Shown: one piece after another, positions 1 to 9,412 of the stretch | How the letters are laid out: each line of letters opens with the position of its first letter | Numbering within the stretch: the stretch's first letter is position 1 | Origin: JARKQH01 sp964631605 | GTDB lineage: Bacteria; Verrucomicrobiota; Verrucomicrobiia; Limisphaerales; UBA8199 | Assembly: GCA_964631605.1 (NCBI GenBank) | Contig: CAZVYG010000015.1 | Location: 15,577 to 79,576, forward strand | DNA: 64,000 bases | Reading direction: 5' to 3' | Notes under the pieces: model-generated | The model's database searches: none | Seen by the model: the letters and a program-made list of their open reading frames with translations, nothing else | Told to the model about the DNA's origin: nothing | Made by a program: the position numbers and the translations under genes

Positions 1-3000
1 CAATGGGCAGAAGCCCAGCCGATACTCCGGCGCGCGCGCCTGTCGCGAGCTGGCCTCTCCGCCACGAAGAAGGGTGACCGAGACGAACACGTTGGGAACG
101 TCCCCCGTCTCGAGCGGCACGCGAATCGCGGGCGCGTTGCCTTCGAGTTGCGTCACGAACGAACGCCGAACTCGGTCGCGCTCGACCGTGACCCACGCCG
201 TGCCGTTCAGGGGCGTCTTGACCAGCACCGTGGCGGTTTCGCCCGGGGAGTAAACCGGCTTGTCCGGCACGAGCTTGATCTCCATTTCATTCCGGTAATT
301 CCAGCCCAGACGCGCCTTTTCCGTTACCTCGAAAGTGAACGAGGAGGCGATGGGGTTGCCGGCGTCATCCTCGCCGGTGACCTCGAGCAGATACTCCCCC
401 GCGCCGGGTGCGACCCAGCCGGGAACCGCGCAGCCCTCAAAACCGCCGTCCGCAGCGTCGCCTCTGGAGGGGGGCGTCACCTCCACCACCCGCTCATCCA
501 TTTTTTCCAGCGAGGGCTCGCTGCGGTAGCGGACCGCCCGCCCCGCCGCCTGCATTCGGACGGAATCCCATTTCACGCGATACAAGGTCACCCGCGCCGT
601 GACACGGTTCGTCCACGCCGAACCATCGTGGGCGACGGCCGCAATCTCCACCGGCAAAGGCGAGCCCGGCTCGAGCACGCGGTTGAAGCGGCGAACGCCC
701 AAGTAAAACGCGGAACTGTGGCGCGTGAATGGAATCAGGCGCGAGAGCGTCTGCTGGTTCAAGTCGGTGATCTCGACCAGGAACGAGGCCTCGCGCGGTT
801 GCGGCGCCTCGCGAGACAGCGGCAGGTCCGCCGTCACAACCAGCTTGGTCCCGTCCCGGATCTCGCCTTCGCCATTGGCGGCGAACTCGCCGCTTCCCCG
901 TCCCCACTGCGACTCCTGCCAACAACGGACAAATTGAAACGCGTCAAAACCGGCGGGCCGGAACCCGGCATCCGAAGCGTTGAGCCACCACCGCGCCTTG
1001 GCACGGGTCAACGGTTTGCCGAAAAAATAACGGGCGCTCACTCCCACCTCGGGCGTCTCTCCGGCCAGCCAAACGGGCCTGCCTGCCAGCTCGATTTCGA
1101 AGGCGGGGGTTTGAAAGTCGGCCACCTGAAACGTCCGAAACTGCTCGCGGCCGGGCAGCCGGAACGTGGCCACGTACTCCCCACGCGGCGCGGCTGGCAG
1201 CGGAACGGCCCCCTCGCAGGCCCCAAGGTCGTTCAGCACAATGTTGGTCTCGAAAAACGTTCGGCGGCGCGAATCGGCGCAGCTTAGGACGCCGGTAACG
1301 CCCGCCGGAATGCGCAAGCCGGCCTCCTCGAGATCGCGAACAATGGCCTTGAGATGAACGGTTTCGCCGGGCCGATACACTTCGCGCTCGGTGAAGAATG
1401 CCACGCGCCGCGCCTCACTTTGCTGGCCGGACTGCCAGCGCACTTCCTCAAACGCCCACAGAGGCACGGCGTTTTGCTCCAGGCCGACGGCGTGCAGGTC
1501 ATCTCCTTGCTGCACGACCAGCCACCGGCCTTCCGCGTGGGTTTTCAGAACCGCCACCCCGTGGACATCAGTCAACGCCTCCCGCAGGTTCTCATTCTCG
1601 TCGGAACAGAGCCGAACGCGGGCCTGTGGCAGCGGCCGACCGGACTGGTAGGAGAACACAAACACCTGGATTTCGTCCCCGCCGGTCTTCCACACCAGCC
1701 CAAGATCCGTCAGTTGGATAATCGCTTGAGTCCCCAGGGGCGGCTCCGGCGGCCAGCCCTCCCCCCGGACCCGTTCGGCTTCAAGGAACACCACGCCCGT
1801 CTTTCGACCATTGAGGAGGCGGTCCCAGGCCAAACTCATCTCGCGAGCCTCGTCGGGCTGGCCGGCGACCTCGAGTTCCTCCGAAAAAACGGTTCGCCCG
1901 GGAACCAGCTCATAATTCTGCCGCCGATACCCCTCCGGCCAGGTGAAGGGCGCGTGGTAAGCCTCGTAACCGCGCAGGGCGTGAATGAGGGTGTCCGGCT
2001 CGAGCAGTTTGGCCCGCAACCGCACCTTCGGCACATTGACCGCCAGAAGCGAAAACGACCGTCTGCCGCCCGCATACTGCTCGGTCGAAAAGGCGGGAAA
2101 ATAAAGGCGGGGGGCGACCGGCGGCACTTCAACCCGGAGCCAGACCGGTTCAGCCAACTGGAAAGCTTCGCTGGCGGGAAGACCGCGGAGCAGGGACACG
2201 AAATAAGTCGTGTCGCGCCGCCAGTCGCCCGCCAGCCGGAGGGACCGCCCGCTGACCCGCGCTTCGAGCGCTTCAGGGAGTGGCGCGATCTGAACCCACC
2301 GGGCGTAGGTGTTGGTAAGCACTGCGGGCAGGGATTTTGAAAAAGTGATTTCGAGCTCCGGCCGCTGGTTGATCACGTGATGCATTTCGGCGGACTTATA
2401 CTCGAACGGCGCAATGTCACCGATGCGGGCCTCGAACTTCTCGCGCATTTGGTATCGTCCGTCGGCCGAAGGCACGCCGGGGCTCAGAACCAGCCTCCAA
2501 CCGGTGCCCACCCCCAGCGGTTGTGCGGGCCAAACCAGGACCAGGTTGGCCACTTCGCGAGGCAGCGCCCCCCGCTCCGGCGAGGAAGCTGCGGGCGGGG
2601 TTCGGCCGGTTTGCGCCTGGAAAATTTCCCGCCAGGTCCGCGTAACCAATCCGTACCCAAAATCCTCGTCGGTGCCTTGCCGGACGGCGGCGGGCACCCA
2701 TCGCCCCTCATCGTTTCGAAAGCCGGCCCGAAGCCCCACCTTGTGAGCGGCCACCTCCGCGTTGAAAGCCAGGCGGAAGACCGGATCGGAAAAGGCGTTG
2801 GTGCTGGCTTGCGGCCCTTGACAGTTCTCAACGCCAAAGGCCGGGGTGCGCAGTTTTTTCCGCAAGATCGCCCCGCATTCCCCACCATCGGCTTCTCGCA
2901 GGCCGGGCCGGAGCCTTGCCGTGTATTCGGTGTCCAGCGCCAGCGGCTCGGCCGGCGAAAAAATTCCGCTGCGTGGACTGGTCCAAACAAAACGGCCTTT

Positions 3001-3267
3001 CAGCGCCGGCTGAAATACCAGCGGGGACTCCTCCGCCTCCATTCCAATGCTGTCGCCCCTTGCCACCGGCCGGTCAAAGCGCAGTTCGAAGGTTGTTCCG
3101 GGCTGGAGCTGCGCCGTGCTGAGGATGAGCTGCGCGCCGCGGCTCACCTCGGATTGCGGCTGGCAGCCACCGGCGAGAACCAGCCACAACGCGACCAGGC
3201 CAATCCCCGCCAACCGGGTGTCAAACCGGCAATGCCCGGCAAAAAACCGCCAAATCCGCGTGCGCAT
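1..3267 (-). CDS. Alpha-2-macroglobulin-family lipoprotein, N-terminal 1089 residues (runs off left edge)
   Basis: Bacterial alpha-2-macroglobulins are periplasmic lipoproteins thought to trap attacking proteases. Reading the minus strand from ATG 3267-3265 I found no stop at the places I translated through to base 1, so the gene is 3'-truncated by the window. Residues 1-35 form a lipoprotein signal: a basic start, a hydrophobic stretch and a lipobox ending LAGGC, with Cys35 as lipidation site. About residue 625 reads VYRPGETVHLK, the signature of the MG2 domain, and a second PGETATVLVK segment lies near residue 1010. The N-terminal third resembles the Ig/MG-like start of the YfhM family. The thioester and complement-like domains would lie beyond base 1, so whether the CxEQ thioester is present cannot be judged. 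No pbpC partner is visible. The gene follows the MFS gene by 64 bases. Confidence 0.85.
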   Translation of the reverse strand, partial: MRTRIWRFFAGHCRFDTRLAGIGLVALWLVLAGGCQPQSEVSRGAQLILSTAQLQPGTTFELRFDRPVARGDSIGMEAEESPLVFQPALKGRFVWTSPRSGIFSPAEPLALDTEYTARLRPGLREADGGECGAILRKKLRTPAFGVENCQGPQASTNAFSDPVFRLAFNAEVAAHKVGLRAGFRNDEGRWVPAAVRQGTDEDFGYGLVTRTWREIFQAQTGRTPPAASSPERGALPREVANLVLVWPAQPLGVGTGWRLVLSPGVPSADGRYQMREKFEARIGDIAPFEYKSAEMHHVINQRPELEITFSKSLPAVLTNTYARWVQIAPLPEALEARVSGRSLRLAGDWRRDTTYFVSLLRGLPASEAFQLAEPVWLRVEVPPVAPRLYFPAFSTEQYAGGRRSFSLLAVNVPKVRLRAKLLEPDTLIHALRGYEAYHAPFTWPEGYRRQNYELVPGRTVFSEELEVAGQPDEAREMSLAWDRLLNGRKTGVVFLEAERVRGEGWPPEPPLGTQAIIQLTDLGLVWKTGGDEIQVFVFSYQSGRPLPQARVRLCSDENENLREALTDVHGVAVLKTHAEGRWLVVQQGDDLHAVGLEQNAVPLWAFEEVRWQSGQQSEARRVAFFTEREVYRPGETVHLKAIVRDLEEAGLRIPAGVTGVLSCADSRRRTFFETNIVLNDLGACEGAVPLPAAPRGEYVATFRLPGREQFRTFQVADFQTPAFEIELAGRPVWLAGETPEVGVSARYFFGKPLTRAKARWWLNASDAGFRPAGFDAFQFVRCWQESQWGRGSGEFAANGEGEIRDGTKLVVTADLPLSREAPQPREASFLVEITDLNQQTLSRLIPFTRHSSAFYLGVRRFNRVLEPGSPLPVEIAAVAHDGSAWTNRVTARVTLYRVKWDSVRMQAAGRAVRYRSEPSLEKMDERVVEVTPPSRGDAADGGFEGCAVPGWVAPGAGEYLLEVTGEDDAGNPIASSFTFEVTEKARLGWNYRNEMEIKLVPDKPVYSPGETATVLVKTPLNGTAWVTVERDRVRRSFVTQLEGNAPAIRVPLETGDVPNVFVSVTLLRGGEASSRQARAPEYRLGFCPL

Positions 3268-3331
3268 AAAAGAGTGCCCCAAACCTCTGCCACGAGTTGG
3301 GATGGGCGCAAGAAAGAAACGGATGCCGGGC

Positions 3332-4630
3332 TCAAGAATTTGCGCGGACTTGGGAACGAACCGCTGCCGGCCCGCCGTCGGTGTCGTCATCAGTCGAATC
3401 AGGCGCCATGGAATCCAGCCCCGTTGCCCCCCGCTTGCCCGGACCCCAGCCGCGATAGGCGGAGAAAAAGTAGGCGCTGACGACCAGGATCGCAAGCGCC
3501 AGGCCGGTCCAAAACAGCGTCCAGCGCGTGGTGTCGGCCCCGGTGCAATAGTTAAACCAAAAGCCGCTCCCCAGGTAGCCCACCAGGTTGCCCACCCCGC
3601 CGATCATCAGCCACATCAGCGCCTGGGCGCGGGCCCGCCACGCGGGGTCCACCCGTTCGTTGATGTAAATCTGGGCGGTAATGAAAAACAGCGTGAACGA
3701 CAACCCATGCAGCGACACCCCGGCCAACAGCCACGCCCGGCTGTCCAGGGCGCAGAACAGGTAACGCAACAGGCCGACAGCCAGGCCGCAGCCAAATATC
3801 CATTTCAGCCGCCACCGCAGAAACAGCGTGCCGAGGGCGAACATGGCGAAAATTTCGCTCACCTGGCCGAGGGACATCCATGCCGACGTCCGCTCGAAGC
3901 CCAGTTGCTTCAAGTGCGGCGGGGTGTACGGGTAGAACGCCGCCAGCGGAATACTGAAAAGAGCGGCGGTGAAAAAGACCACCCGATGATCATGGTTCCT
4001 CAGCAGGCTCAGCGCATCCCAGCCGAGTCGCTGCCCAAGAGTTGGCCGGCCGCTCGAGGCAGGCGGCGCGACCGCCGGGAGCAGGAAGGTGAAAACCGCC
4101 AGCACCAGCCAACACACTGCTCCCGTGTAGCCCGCCGCCACGGAGGCATCCGCGTTGAGCAGGCTGATCAGCCAGCAGCCGCACATCCAGCCAAAGGTGG
4201 CTGTGGCACGGATGGGCCCGAATTGCCGTTGCGAATCCCGCAGCCTCGAGAACACGATCGTATTGGCGATGCTGCCGGTTGGGGCGGCGCAGATGGCGTA
4301 AAGCTGGATCAAGGCGAGAATCAGCCCGGGCGGCCAGCCCCGCTGGATGCTCCAACCAACCACCGCCAGCCCCGCGGCGCTGGCAACCGCCAGCCCCCGC
4401 AAAACCGTCACCGGTGAGGCATGCCGGTCCGCCATCGCCCCAAAAATCAGCGGCGAGATGAAAGCCGCCACGGCGGTGGTGGCGAAAGCATACGGCCGAA
4501 TCTGCGCCACGCCGTGCGCATCCAGCACACGGCTCAGCGGCACCAGCCACATGGCCGTCGCCATGGCCTGGAGAAAGAATAGCGCCGCCAGCTCACTGTA
4601 TTCAGCCCACCGGTTTTCTGTTCGAGCCAC
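3332..4630 (-). CDS. MFS transporter, nucleoside:H+ symporter (NHS) type
   Basis: A 432-residue, 12-helix inner-membrane carrier. The conserved pattern after helix 2 (GAMADRHASP) is the MFS loop 2-3 motif. The overall layout resembles the NupG/XapB nucleoside symporter family (Pfam Nuc_H_symport), and verrucomicrobial genomes often carry several such paralogues. Transport of nucleosides or other small solutes by proton symport is a family inference; the substrate is not readable here. The C-terminal 40 residues are hydrophilic and Asp/Ser-rich, probably a cytoplasmic tail. The gene lies between the CHASE protein upstream and the macroglobulin downstream on the same strand, with short gaps, so it may be cotranscribed with them. 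Confidence 0.8.
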   Translation of the reverse strand: MARTENRWAEYSELAALFFLQAMATAMWLVPLSRVLDAHGVAQIRPYAFATTAVAAFISPLIFGAMADRHASPVTVLRGLAVASAAGLAVVGWSIQRGWPPGLILALIQLYAICAAPTGSIANTIVFSRLRDSQRQFGPIRATATFGWMCGCWLISLLNADASVAAGYTGAVCWLVLAVFTFLLPAVAPPASSGRPTLGQRLGWDALSLLRNHDHRVVFFTAALFSIPLAAFYPYTPPHLKQLGFERTSAWMSLGQVSEIFAMFALGTLFLRWRLKWIFGCGLAVGLLRYLFCALDSRAWLLAGVSLHGLSFTLFFITAQIYINERVDPAWRARAQALMWLMIGGVGNLVGYLGSGFWFNYCTGADTTRWTLFWTGLALAILVVSAYFFSAYRGWGPGKRGATGLDSMAPDSTDDDTDGGPAAVRSQVRANS

Positions 4631-4724
4631 CGGGATAGAACACCTGACTCGCAGGGATTTTCAAGCGCAACGCGGCCGGCCGCGCGTGGGGTCCGCTCCG
4701 AACCGGTCGCCCGCAGCCGCTGCG

Positions 4725-7013
4725 TCACACCGCGACGCCGTGTCGTTTGGCGGTTTTTTTCAGATGCTCGAGGGCGGCGTCGAAGGCGTTTTTCTTCACC
4801 AGTTGCTCGAACTCGGCGTAAGCCTCGGCGCTGAACGCCGAGCGGAACACAGCCCGGTGGTCTTTGAAACAATCCTTCGCGCCGGGGTCCTGGCCGGCAA
4901 ATAGCGGCACGATGGTGTGAACCGCCTTGCGAAATTCGGCCAGATTGATCGGGGGCGGCGGCCGCACCGCGCGGGGCGCGGCGGGCTTTTCCTCCCTGGG
5001 CCTCAGGGCCGCTTTGATTTCGGTCACCAACTCGCGCAGCGCTCTGTCCAGGTCGGCCCAGAGAAACTCGAGTCGGTCCGGTTCGACTTGACCCTCGATG
5101 GCCCGGCCAACCGCCATTGCGGCGTCGTGAACCGCTCCCGCCCCGATTTCGGCTGCGGTTCGCGCCAGTTCATGCGCCAGCTTGTCCGCGTTGTTGGAAT
5201 CGCCCCGCTCCAAGGCGTCTCGAATCTGCTCGGGGGTGCCGGCCTCCGTCTCGGCGAAACTCTTCAGCGCCTTAAGATAGGCCTTGGCGTCACCGCCAGC
5301 CCGCGCCAGACCCTCGACGACGGCAAGACCTTCGATCTTCCCAACCGCGGGGGGCAGACCGGATGCCGGCTCCGATCGGCTTTCCGCCACAACTTCGGAA
5401 GAAGAGGCGTCCGAATCAGTGACGGGTTCGTCCTCAATGACTTCCGTGACTTCTGATTCCGTTGTCGCCTCGCTTTGCGAGGTCAACTCGCTCTCCTCAG
5501 AATCGCCTGCCGGAGCAGGAGGCTCGGAAGGCTCGGTTTCCACCGCCGCAGTCGCAGTCGTTGGACTCGCTGAAGAGGAAACGGACACGGTTTCGGTCGC
5601 GGCCTCCTCTTCGGAATCGGAGCTGCCGAAAAGGTCCATCTGGTCATCGCGGCGGGCGCGTTTTCGTCGAGCGGGCTTGGCGGGCTTCACTTGCGCCTCG
5701 GTCTCCTGGGCTTCGGTCGCCGCTCGCTCGACCGCAGCCAGCCGAGCCTCCAGGTCCCGATTGGCTTGTTGCGCCTTGCGCAGCGCGGTCCGCAACTCCT
5801 CGATCTGCTCATCCTTCGCCCGCGCCGCGGCTTCAACTGCGCGCCCGGCCGCCTCAAGCCGGCTCATCTTTTCCGCGGCGCGAGCCTCGGCTTCCTGCAG
5901 CCGGGTCTGCAGTGCGGACTGAGCTTCCGCAACCGTGCGCTCGGCCGCTTCCGCCCGCGCCCGGCTTGCCACCAAGGCGGCTTCGGCCTCGTGCACGGCA
6001 TGCCGGGCCGCCTTGAGTTCCGCCTGGACACTGGCCGCCGCGTCCCGCGTGGTCTGGATGCTCTCCTCGAGTTTCTTGCGTTCCGCGGTCTCTTGATTCA
6101 CTCGGTTGTTCGCCTCCGCCAGAGCCCGCTCGAGGTTCAGGCTCAGGCCCAAGGCATGAGCCAGCAGCCCCATCAGCGCCGCAATCAGCAGCGCGACGAC
6201 CATCCCCACAACCACTTCCATCGTGCCAACCCAGCCTCGCACGGGACGAATGGCCAGTTGAAATTCAGTGTCGCGAAAGCGGACAGGCTGCCGGACGGCA
6301 TCCGCGAACGAAGTGGCGCCGCGGCGGACAATAAGGGTTGGTTTTTTGGGCGACGCGCCGGGAGCGGACAGTTGGTAGGCATAGCCGTCCAGCCGCAGCT
6401 CATCCGTGCGCGCGCGCGACAGCAGGCTGGCCAGCCGCACCGAGACGGCGACAAAACCACGAAAGGTCTCACGCCCGTCCCGTCCCGCCTGAAAAATGGG
6501 GACGCGGACCACCAGACCCGGCTCGCCGCCGTAGAGCGGAATCGGACCGTCCACGACCAGGCCGCGTTTTTTCATGGCGCCGACAGCGCCGGGACGGTGC
6601 GCCGGGTCATTCAACACATTGAAACCCATCGCCCGCTCATTGCCCGCCCGCGGGACGATGTCGCTCACCACCCCGCCGGGCTGCAGCTCGAGGGTGGCCA
6701 GGCCGGGCCGTTCACGGAGGATTTCCGCCCCGACTTTTTGAAAGTTGGTGATCGTTCCTCCGCTTTGCCGCGCCAGCATCCCGAGCATTTCGGCCGCGTT
6801 GAGCGCCTGGCTAAACTCCAGTTCGAGGGCTTTTCCCGCCGCCTGTGCCGCCGAACGCGCGGCCGCCCGCGCCTGGCCGGCCGCCACGCTCGCCCACCAC
6901 CCGACGGCCAACAGTCCCAGCGCCAACGCCAGCAAACCGGCCAGCAGGACCGGCCGCTCCAGTGGCCGGCGCCGGCGCGGGTTTTGAGCTTGGGCTCGAG
7001 AAAACACGTTCAT
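4725..7013 (-). CDS. CHASE-domain membrane protein with coiled coil and degenerate Hpt domain, no kinase core
   Basis: A 762-residue protein. TM1 is at about 21-43, followed by an extracytoplasmic CHASE-like sensor domain at about 55-255 and TM2 at about 263-290. A long Ala/Glu-rich coiled coil spans about 295-435. After it come a basic patch (KPARRKRARR) and a Glu/Ser/Thr-rich acidic linker to about 560. An Hpt-like four-helix domain follows (about 565-670), where the phospho-acceptor motif reads AHELARTAAEIGA. The His is kept but the usual Lys-Gly after it is lost. A second small helical region, like the tails of hybrid kinases, ends the protein. No HisKA or ATPase domain is present. CHASE domains bind small extracellular ligands in sensor kinases, so this looks like a sensor whose kinase module was replaced by a coiled coil. 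The ligand is unknown. Confidence 0.7.
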   Translation of the reverse strand: MNVFSRAQAQNPRRRRPLERPVLLAGLLALALGLLAVGWWASVAAGQARAAARSAAQAAGKALELEFSQALNAAEMLGMLARQSGGTITNFQKVGAEILRERPGLATLELQPGGVVSDIVPRAGNERAMGFNVLNDPAHRPGAVGAMKKRGLVVDGPIPLYGGEPGLVVRVPIFQAGRDGRETFRGFVAVSVRLASLLSRARTDELRLDGYAYQLSAPGASPKKPTLIVRRGATSFADAVRQPVRFRDTEFQLAIRPVRGWVGTMEVVVGMVVALLIAALMGLLAHALGLSLNLERALAEANNRVNQETAERKKLEESIQTTRDAAASVQAELKAARHAVHEAEAALVASRARAEAAERTVAEAQSALQTRLQEAEARAAEKMSRLEAAGRAVEAAARAKDEQIEELRTALRKAQQANRDLEARLAAVERAATEAQETEAQVKPAKPARRKRARRDDQMDLFGSSDSEEEAATETVSVSSSASPTTATAAVETEPSEPPAPAGDSEESELTSQSEATTESEVTEVIEDEPVTDSDASSSEVVAESRSEPASGLPPAVGKIEGLAVVEGLARAGGDAKAYLKALKSFAETEAGTPEQIRDALERGDSNNADKLAHELARTAAEIGAGAVHDAAMAVGRAIEGQVEPDRLEFLWADLDRALRELVTEIKAALRPREEKPAAPRAVRPPPPINLAEFRKAVHTIVPLFAGQDPGAKDCFKDHRAVFRSAFSAEAYAEFEQLVKKNAFDAALEHLKKTAKRHGVAV

Positions 7014-7061
7014 AAACCAGAGAAAATCGCCGGAGGGGGCGGCTTGAACCCGCCGCGCGCG

Positions 7062-8171
7062 CTACACGGCAAAGCGGAATAACAACACGTCCCCATCCCG
7101 CACCACGTAATCGCGGCCCTCCACCCGATAATGGCCCGTTTCCCGGGCGTGGCCGACAGACCCGGCCTTCACCAGGTCCTCCCAAAAAACCGTCTCCGCC
7201 TTGATGAAGCCCCGCTCGAAATCGGTGTGGATGGTCCCCGCCGCCCGGGCCGCGGTCTCGCCGCCGTGGATGGTCCAGGCCCGAACCTCCTTGTCATTGA
7301 AGGTGAAGAACGTCCGCAAGCCCAGCAGTTGGTAGGTGCTCCGGATCAACCGGTCGGCGCCGGATTCGGCAACGCCCAATTCCTTCAGGTAATCCCGCGC
7401 TTCCTCGGGCGCCAGGTCGGCCAGGTCGCTCTCAAGCTGCGCGCTCAGGACGACCGTGTCGCACGCATGATGGGTGCGGGCATAGTCGCGCACCCGCGCA
7501 ACCTGGGGATGCGTCTCCGCGCCGGCCAACTCACTCTCCTTGACGTTGGCGGCGAAAATCACCGGCTTGTCCGTCAGCAAAAAGAAACCGCGCATGATTT
7601 GCTTCTCCTCGGGCGATAACGGCAGTCCCAGGGTGTTGGCGGGCTTGCCACTGTCCAGATGCGCCTGCACCTTCTCCAGCAAATGGGCCTCCAGCACCGC
7701 ATGTTTGTCCCCCCGCTTCACATCCCGCGAAATCTTCTCCAGCCGTTTGCGCGCCGTTTCCAGGTCCGCCAGGATCAGCTCGGTCGAGACAATTTCGATG
7801 TCGCGCACGGGGTCGAGGCTCCCCGTCACATGCACAATGTCCGGGTCTTCAAAGCACCGCACCACCTCAATAAGCGCGTCCACCTCTCGAATATGACTGA
7901 GGAACTTGTTGCCCAGACCCTCACCCTTGGAGGCGCCGCGGACCAGCCCGGCGATATCTACAAACTCGATCGCCGCCGGAATCTGCGTCCCAACCTTCGC
8001 CACCTTCGCCAGCGCCGCCAGCCGCGCGTCCGGAACGCTCACCACCCCCAGGTTGGGTTCGATCGTGCAAAACGGGTAGTTCTCGGCGGGGGCTTTGTGC
8101 GTGCGCGTCACGGCATTGAACAGCGTGGACTTGCCGACGTTCGGAAGACCGATGATGCCTGCCTTCAGCAT
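7062..8171 (-). CDS. ychF: Redox-regulated P-loop ATPase YchF (OLA1 family)
   Basis: A 369-residue Obg-like ATPase of normal family length. Walker A is GLPNVGKST near the N terminus. The G3 motif is DIAGL, and the G4 position reads NVKE rather than NKxD, which explains the family's preference for ATP over GTP. A coiled-coil insertion follows the G3 region, and the C-terminal TGS domain is intact ([12 protein letters not shown], then FERGFIKAE). YchF binds ribosomes and is involved in stress responses and, in some bacteria, leaderless-mRNA initiation. It is the first protein gene downstream of tRNA-Val on the minus strand and is followed after 48 bases by the CHASE gene. Confidence 0.97.
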   Translation of the reverse strand: MLKAGIIGLPNVGKSTLFNAVTRTHKAPAENYPFCTIEPNLGVVSVPDARLAALAKVAKVGTQIPAAIEFVDIAGLVRGASKGEGLGNKFLSHIREVDALIEVVRCFEDPDIVHVTGSLDPVRDIEIVSTELILADLETARKRLEKISRDVKRGDKHAVLEAHLLEKVQAHLDSGKPANTLGLPLSPEEKQIMRGFFLLTDKPVIFAANVKESELAGAETHPQVARVRDYARTHHACDTVVLSAQLESDLADLAPEEARDYLKELGVAESGADRLIRSTYQLLGLRTFFTFNDKEVRAWTIHGGETAARAAGTIHTDFERGFIKAETVFWEDLVKAGSVGHARETGHYRVEGRDYVVRDGDVLLFRFAV

Positions 8172-8259
8172 GGCGCCAGCTTACCCCCTCGCTCCAACAT
8201 TCCAAACCAAAAAAACAGCCCGCCCCCATCCTTGCCCGCCTTGATTCTCTCCAAAAAAA

Positions 8260-8334
8260 TGGTGCGCGCTGCAGGACTTGAACCTGCGGCCCCTTCCGTG
8301 TGAAGGAAGTGCTCTTCCACTGAGCTAAGCGCGC
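8260..8334 (-). tRNA. tRNA-Val (anticodon CAC)
   Basis: Read on the minus strand, the gene folds as a complete cloverleaf. The acceptor GCGCGCT pairs with AGCGCGC, the D stem is GCTC/GAGC, and the anticodon stem is CTTCC/GGAAG around loop TTCACAC (anticodon CAC, reading GUG). The T arm is GCAGG-TTCAAGT-CCTGC. The 3' CCA is encoded, with discriminator A. It lies 88 bases upstream of ychF on the same strand. Confidence 0.95.
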
Positions 8335-8779
8335 AGCAATGTCCGCAATCTAGAGATAATTCATCGCCTCGGCAAGGAGAATTGGCGCGCGATTTTATCC
8401 GCGTGCGACCCCTCTCGCGACGATCTCCGGCCCCGGCTGAATCCCTTGATTCCCTGAATCCCCAACGGCGCTCAAAGACTCCTTCGCCAGGCCACCTGCG
8501 ACCTGCCGAAAACCGTCAGGTTTTTCTGGCACGGGCGGCCGGGAATGGTCATATTCACATCGTGGCAAGGGTCCCTTGCGGGCCCGATCCCAAAACCATA
8601 ACCAAAGCTTGCGGAACAGGTGCAATGTTCATGAACTTCAACCTGCCCCAGACCTTTCAGCACCCCGAGCACCGCCGCCCGGGTTCGGCGGCGTGCGCCG
8701 GAGTCTTTGATTTCCGCGGCGCCGGCCATGGGCGGCCGGGCCGGCCCCCGAGCGAGCCCTGAGGCGCACGAAGGCATTC
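8335..8779. other. Intergenic stretch without a recognisable gene
   Basis: 445 bases between the tRNA and the zinc-ribbon gene. No reading frame here shows a recognisable domain or credible start. A GC-rich hairpin (CCGCCGCC...GGCGGCG, about 8673-8694) is present and could be a terminator or repeat, but it lacks a U tract. I see nothing else in it. Confidence 0.4.
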
Positions 8780-9412
8780 ATGGCCATGCATCGCACCAAA
8801 CCCCTCCAGGGGGTCTGTTCACACTGCGGCGGGGGTATCACCTTTCCCGCCGAGCGCATCGGTACTTCGACCGCCTGTCCCCATTGCGGCAAACCGACCG
8901 AGCTGCTACTGCCCCAGCCGGAACTGGCCCCCACAATCCCCCGCCGCGCCATCGTCTGGACGTTGATTGCGGTGCTGGTGCTCGTCGGCGGGCTGGTCGC
9001 TTCGCTGATCGCTTTGAAGCGGGCGCAACGCCTGGTCACACGGCAAAAGCTTGCCGAGGTTGCCCCGGTCCAACCCTCCCCTCCACCCGGGGCGGTCGGC
9101 GCCGCCGCCCCGCGAGGGATCGAAATGGACGGGTTCGAGGTTTTCGCGGTTCAACTGGAAAGGCCGGCCTCCGGCTCCCTGGCTTATGCCGTCGGCACTG
9201 TGGCCAACCGGCTGGACCGCCCGCGCCAATCGGTCCGCATCGAATTGGACCTGTTCAATGCCGCCGGACAAAAAGTGGGGGTGGCGATGGACTCCACACC
9301 TGGCATTGCACCGGGGGGACGATGGCAATTCCGCGCGCCCGTCATCGTGCCGCAGGCCGTGGCCGCAAGGCTGGCCTCGGTGCGGGAAGCCTCCGCCTCG
9401 CCCTCGCCTTAA
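8780..9412 (+). CDS. Zinc-ribbon single-pass membrane protein
   Basis: A 210-residue protein. The N terminus holds a four-Cys zinc ribbon (CSHC at about 13-16 and CPHC at about 33-36). A Pro-rich linker precedes one transmembrane helix (about 56-80), and the rest is an extracytoplasmic beta-rich domain with a Pro/Ala tail. The domain order resembles zinc-ribbon proteins that carry a C-terminal DUF3426- or FxLYD-like beta-sandwich. Its function is unknown. An alternative ATG lies six bases downstream. The stop codon shares the four bases TTAA with the stop of the convergent ABC permease gene. Confidence 0.7.
   Translation: MAMHRTKPLQGVCSHCGGGITFPAERIGTSTACPHCGKPTELLLPQPELAPTIPRRAIVWTLIAVLVLVGGLVASLIALKRAQRLVTRQKLAEVAPVQPSPPPGAVGAAAPRGIEMDGFEVFAVQLERPASGSLAYAVGTVANRLDRPRQSVRIELDLFNAAGQKVGVAMDSTPGIAPGGRWQFRAPVIVPQAVAARLASVREASASPSP

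Noticed and set aside
148..3480. Several long plus-strand open frames (e.g. 148-1287, 1354-2340, 2377-3480)
   Set aside because: They lie opposite the macroglobulin gene, are Arg/Pro/Gly-rich without domain content and are typical antisense frames in GC-rich DNA; the minus frame has a lipobox and MG2 motif.
5691..7082. 463-residue plus-strand frame
   Set aside because: Antisense to the CHASE gene; no recognisable motif and biased composition.
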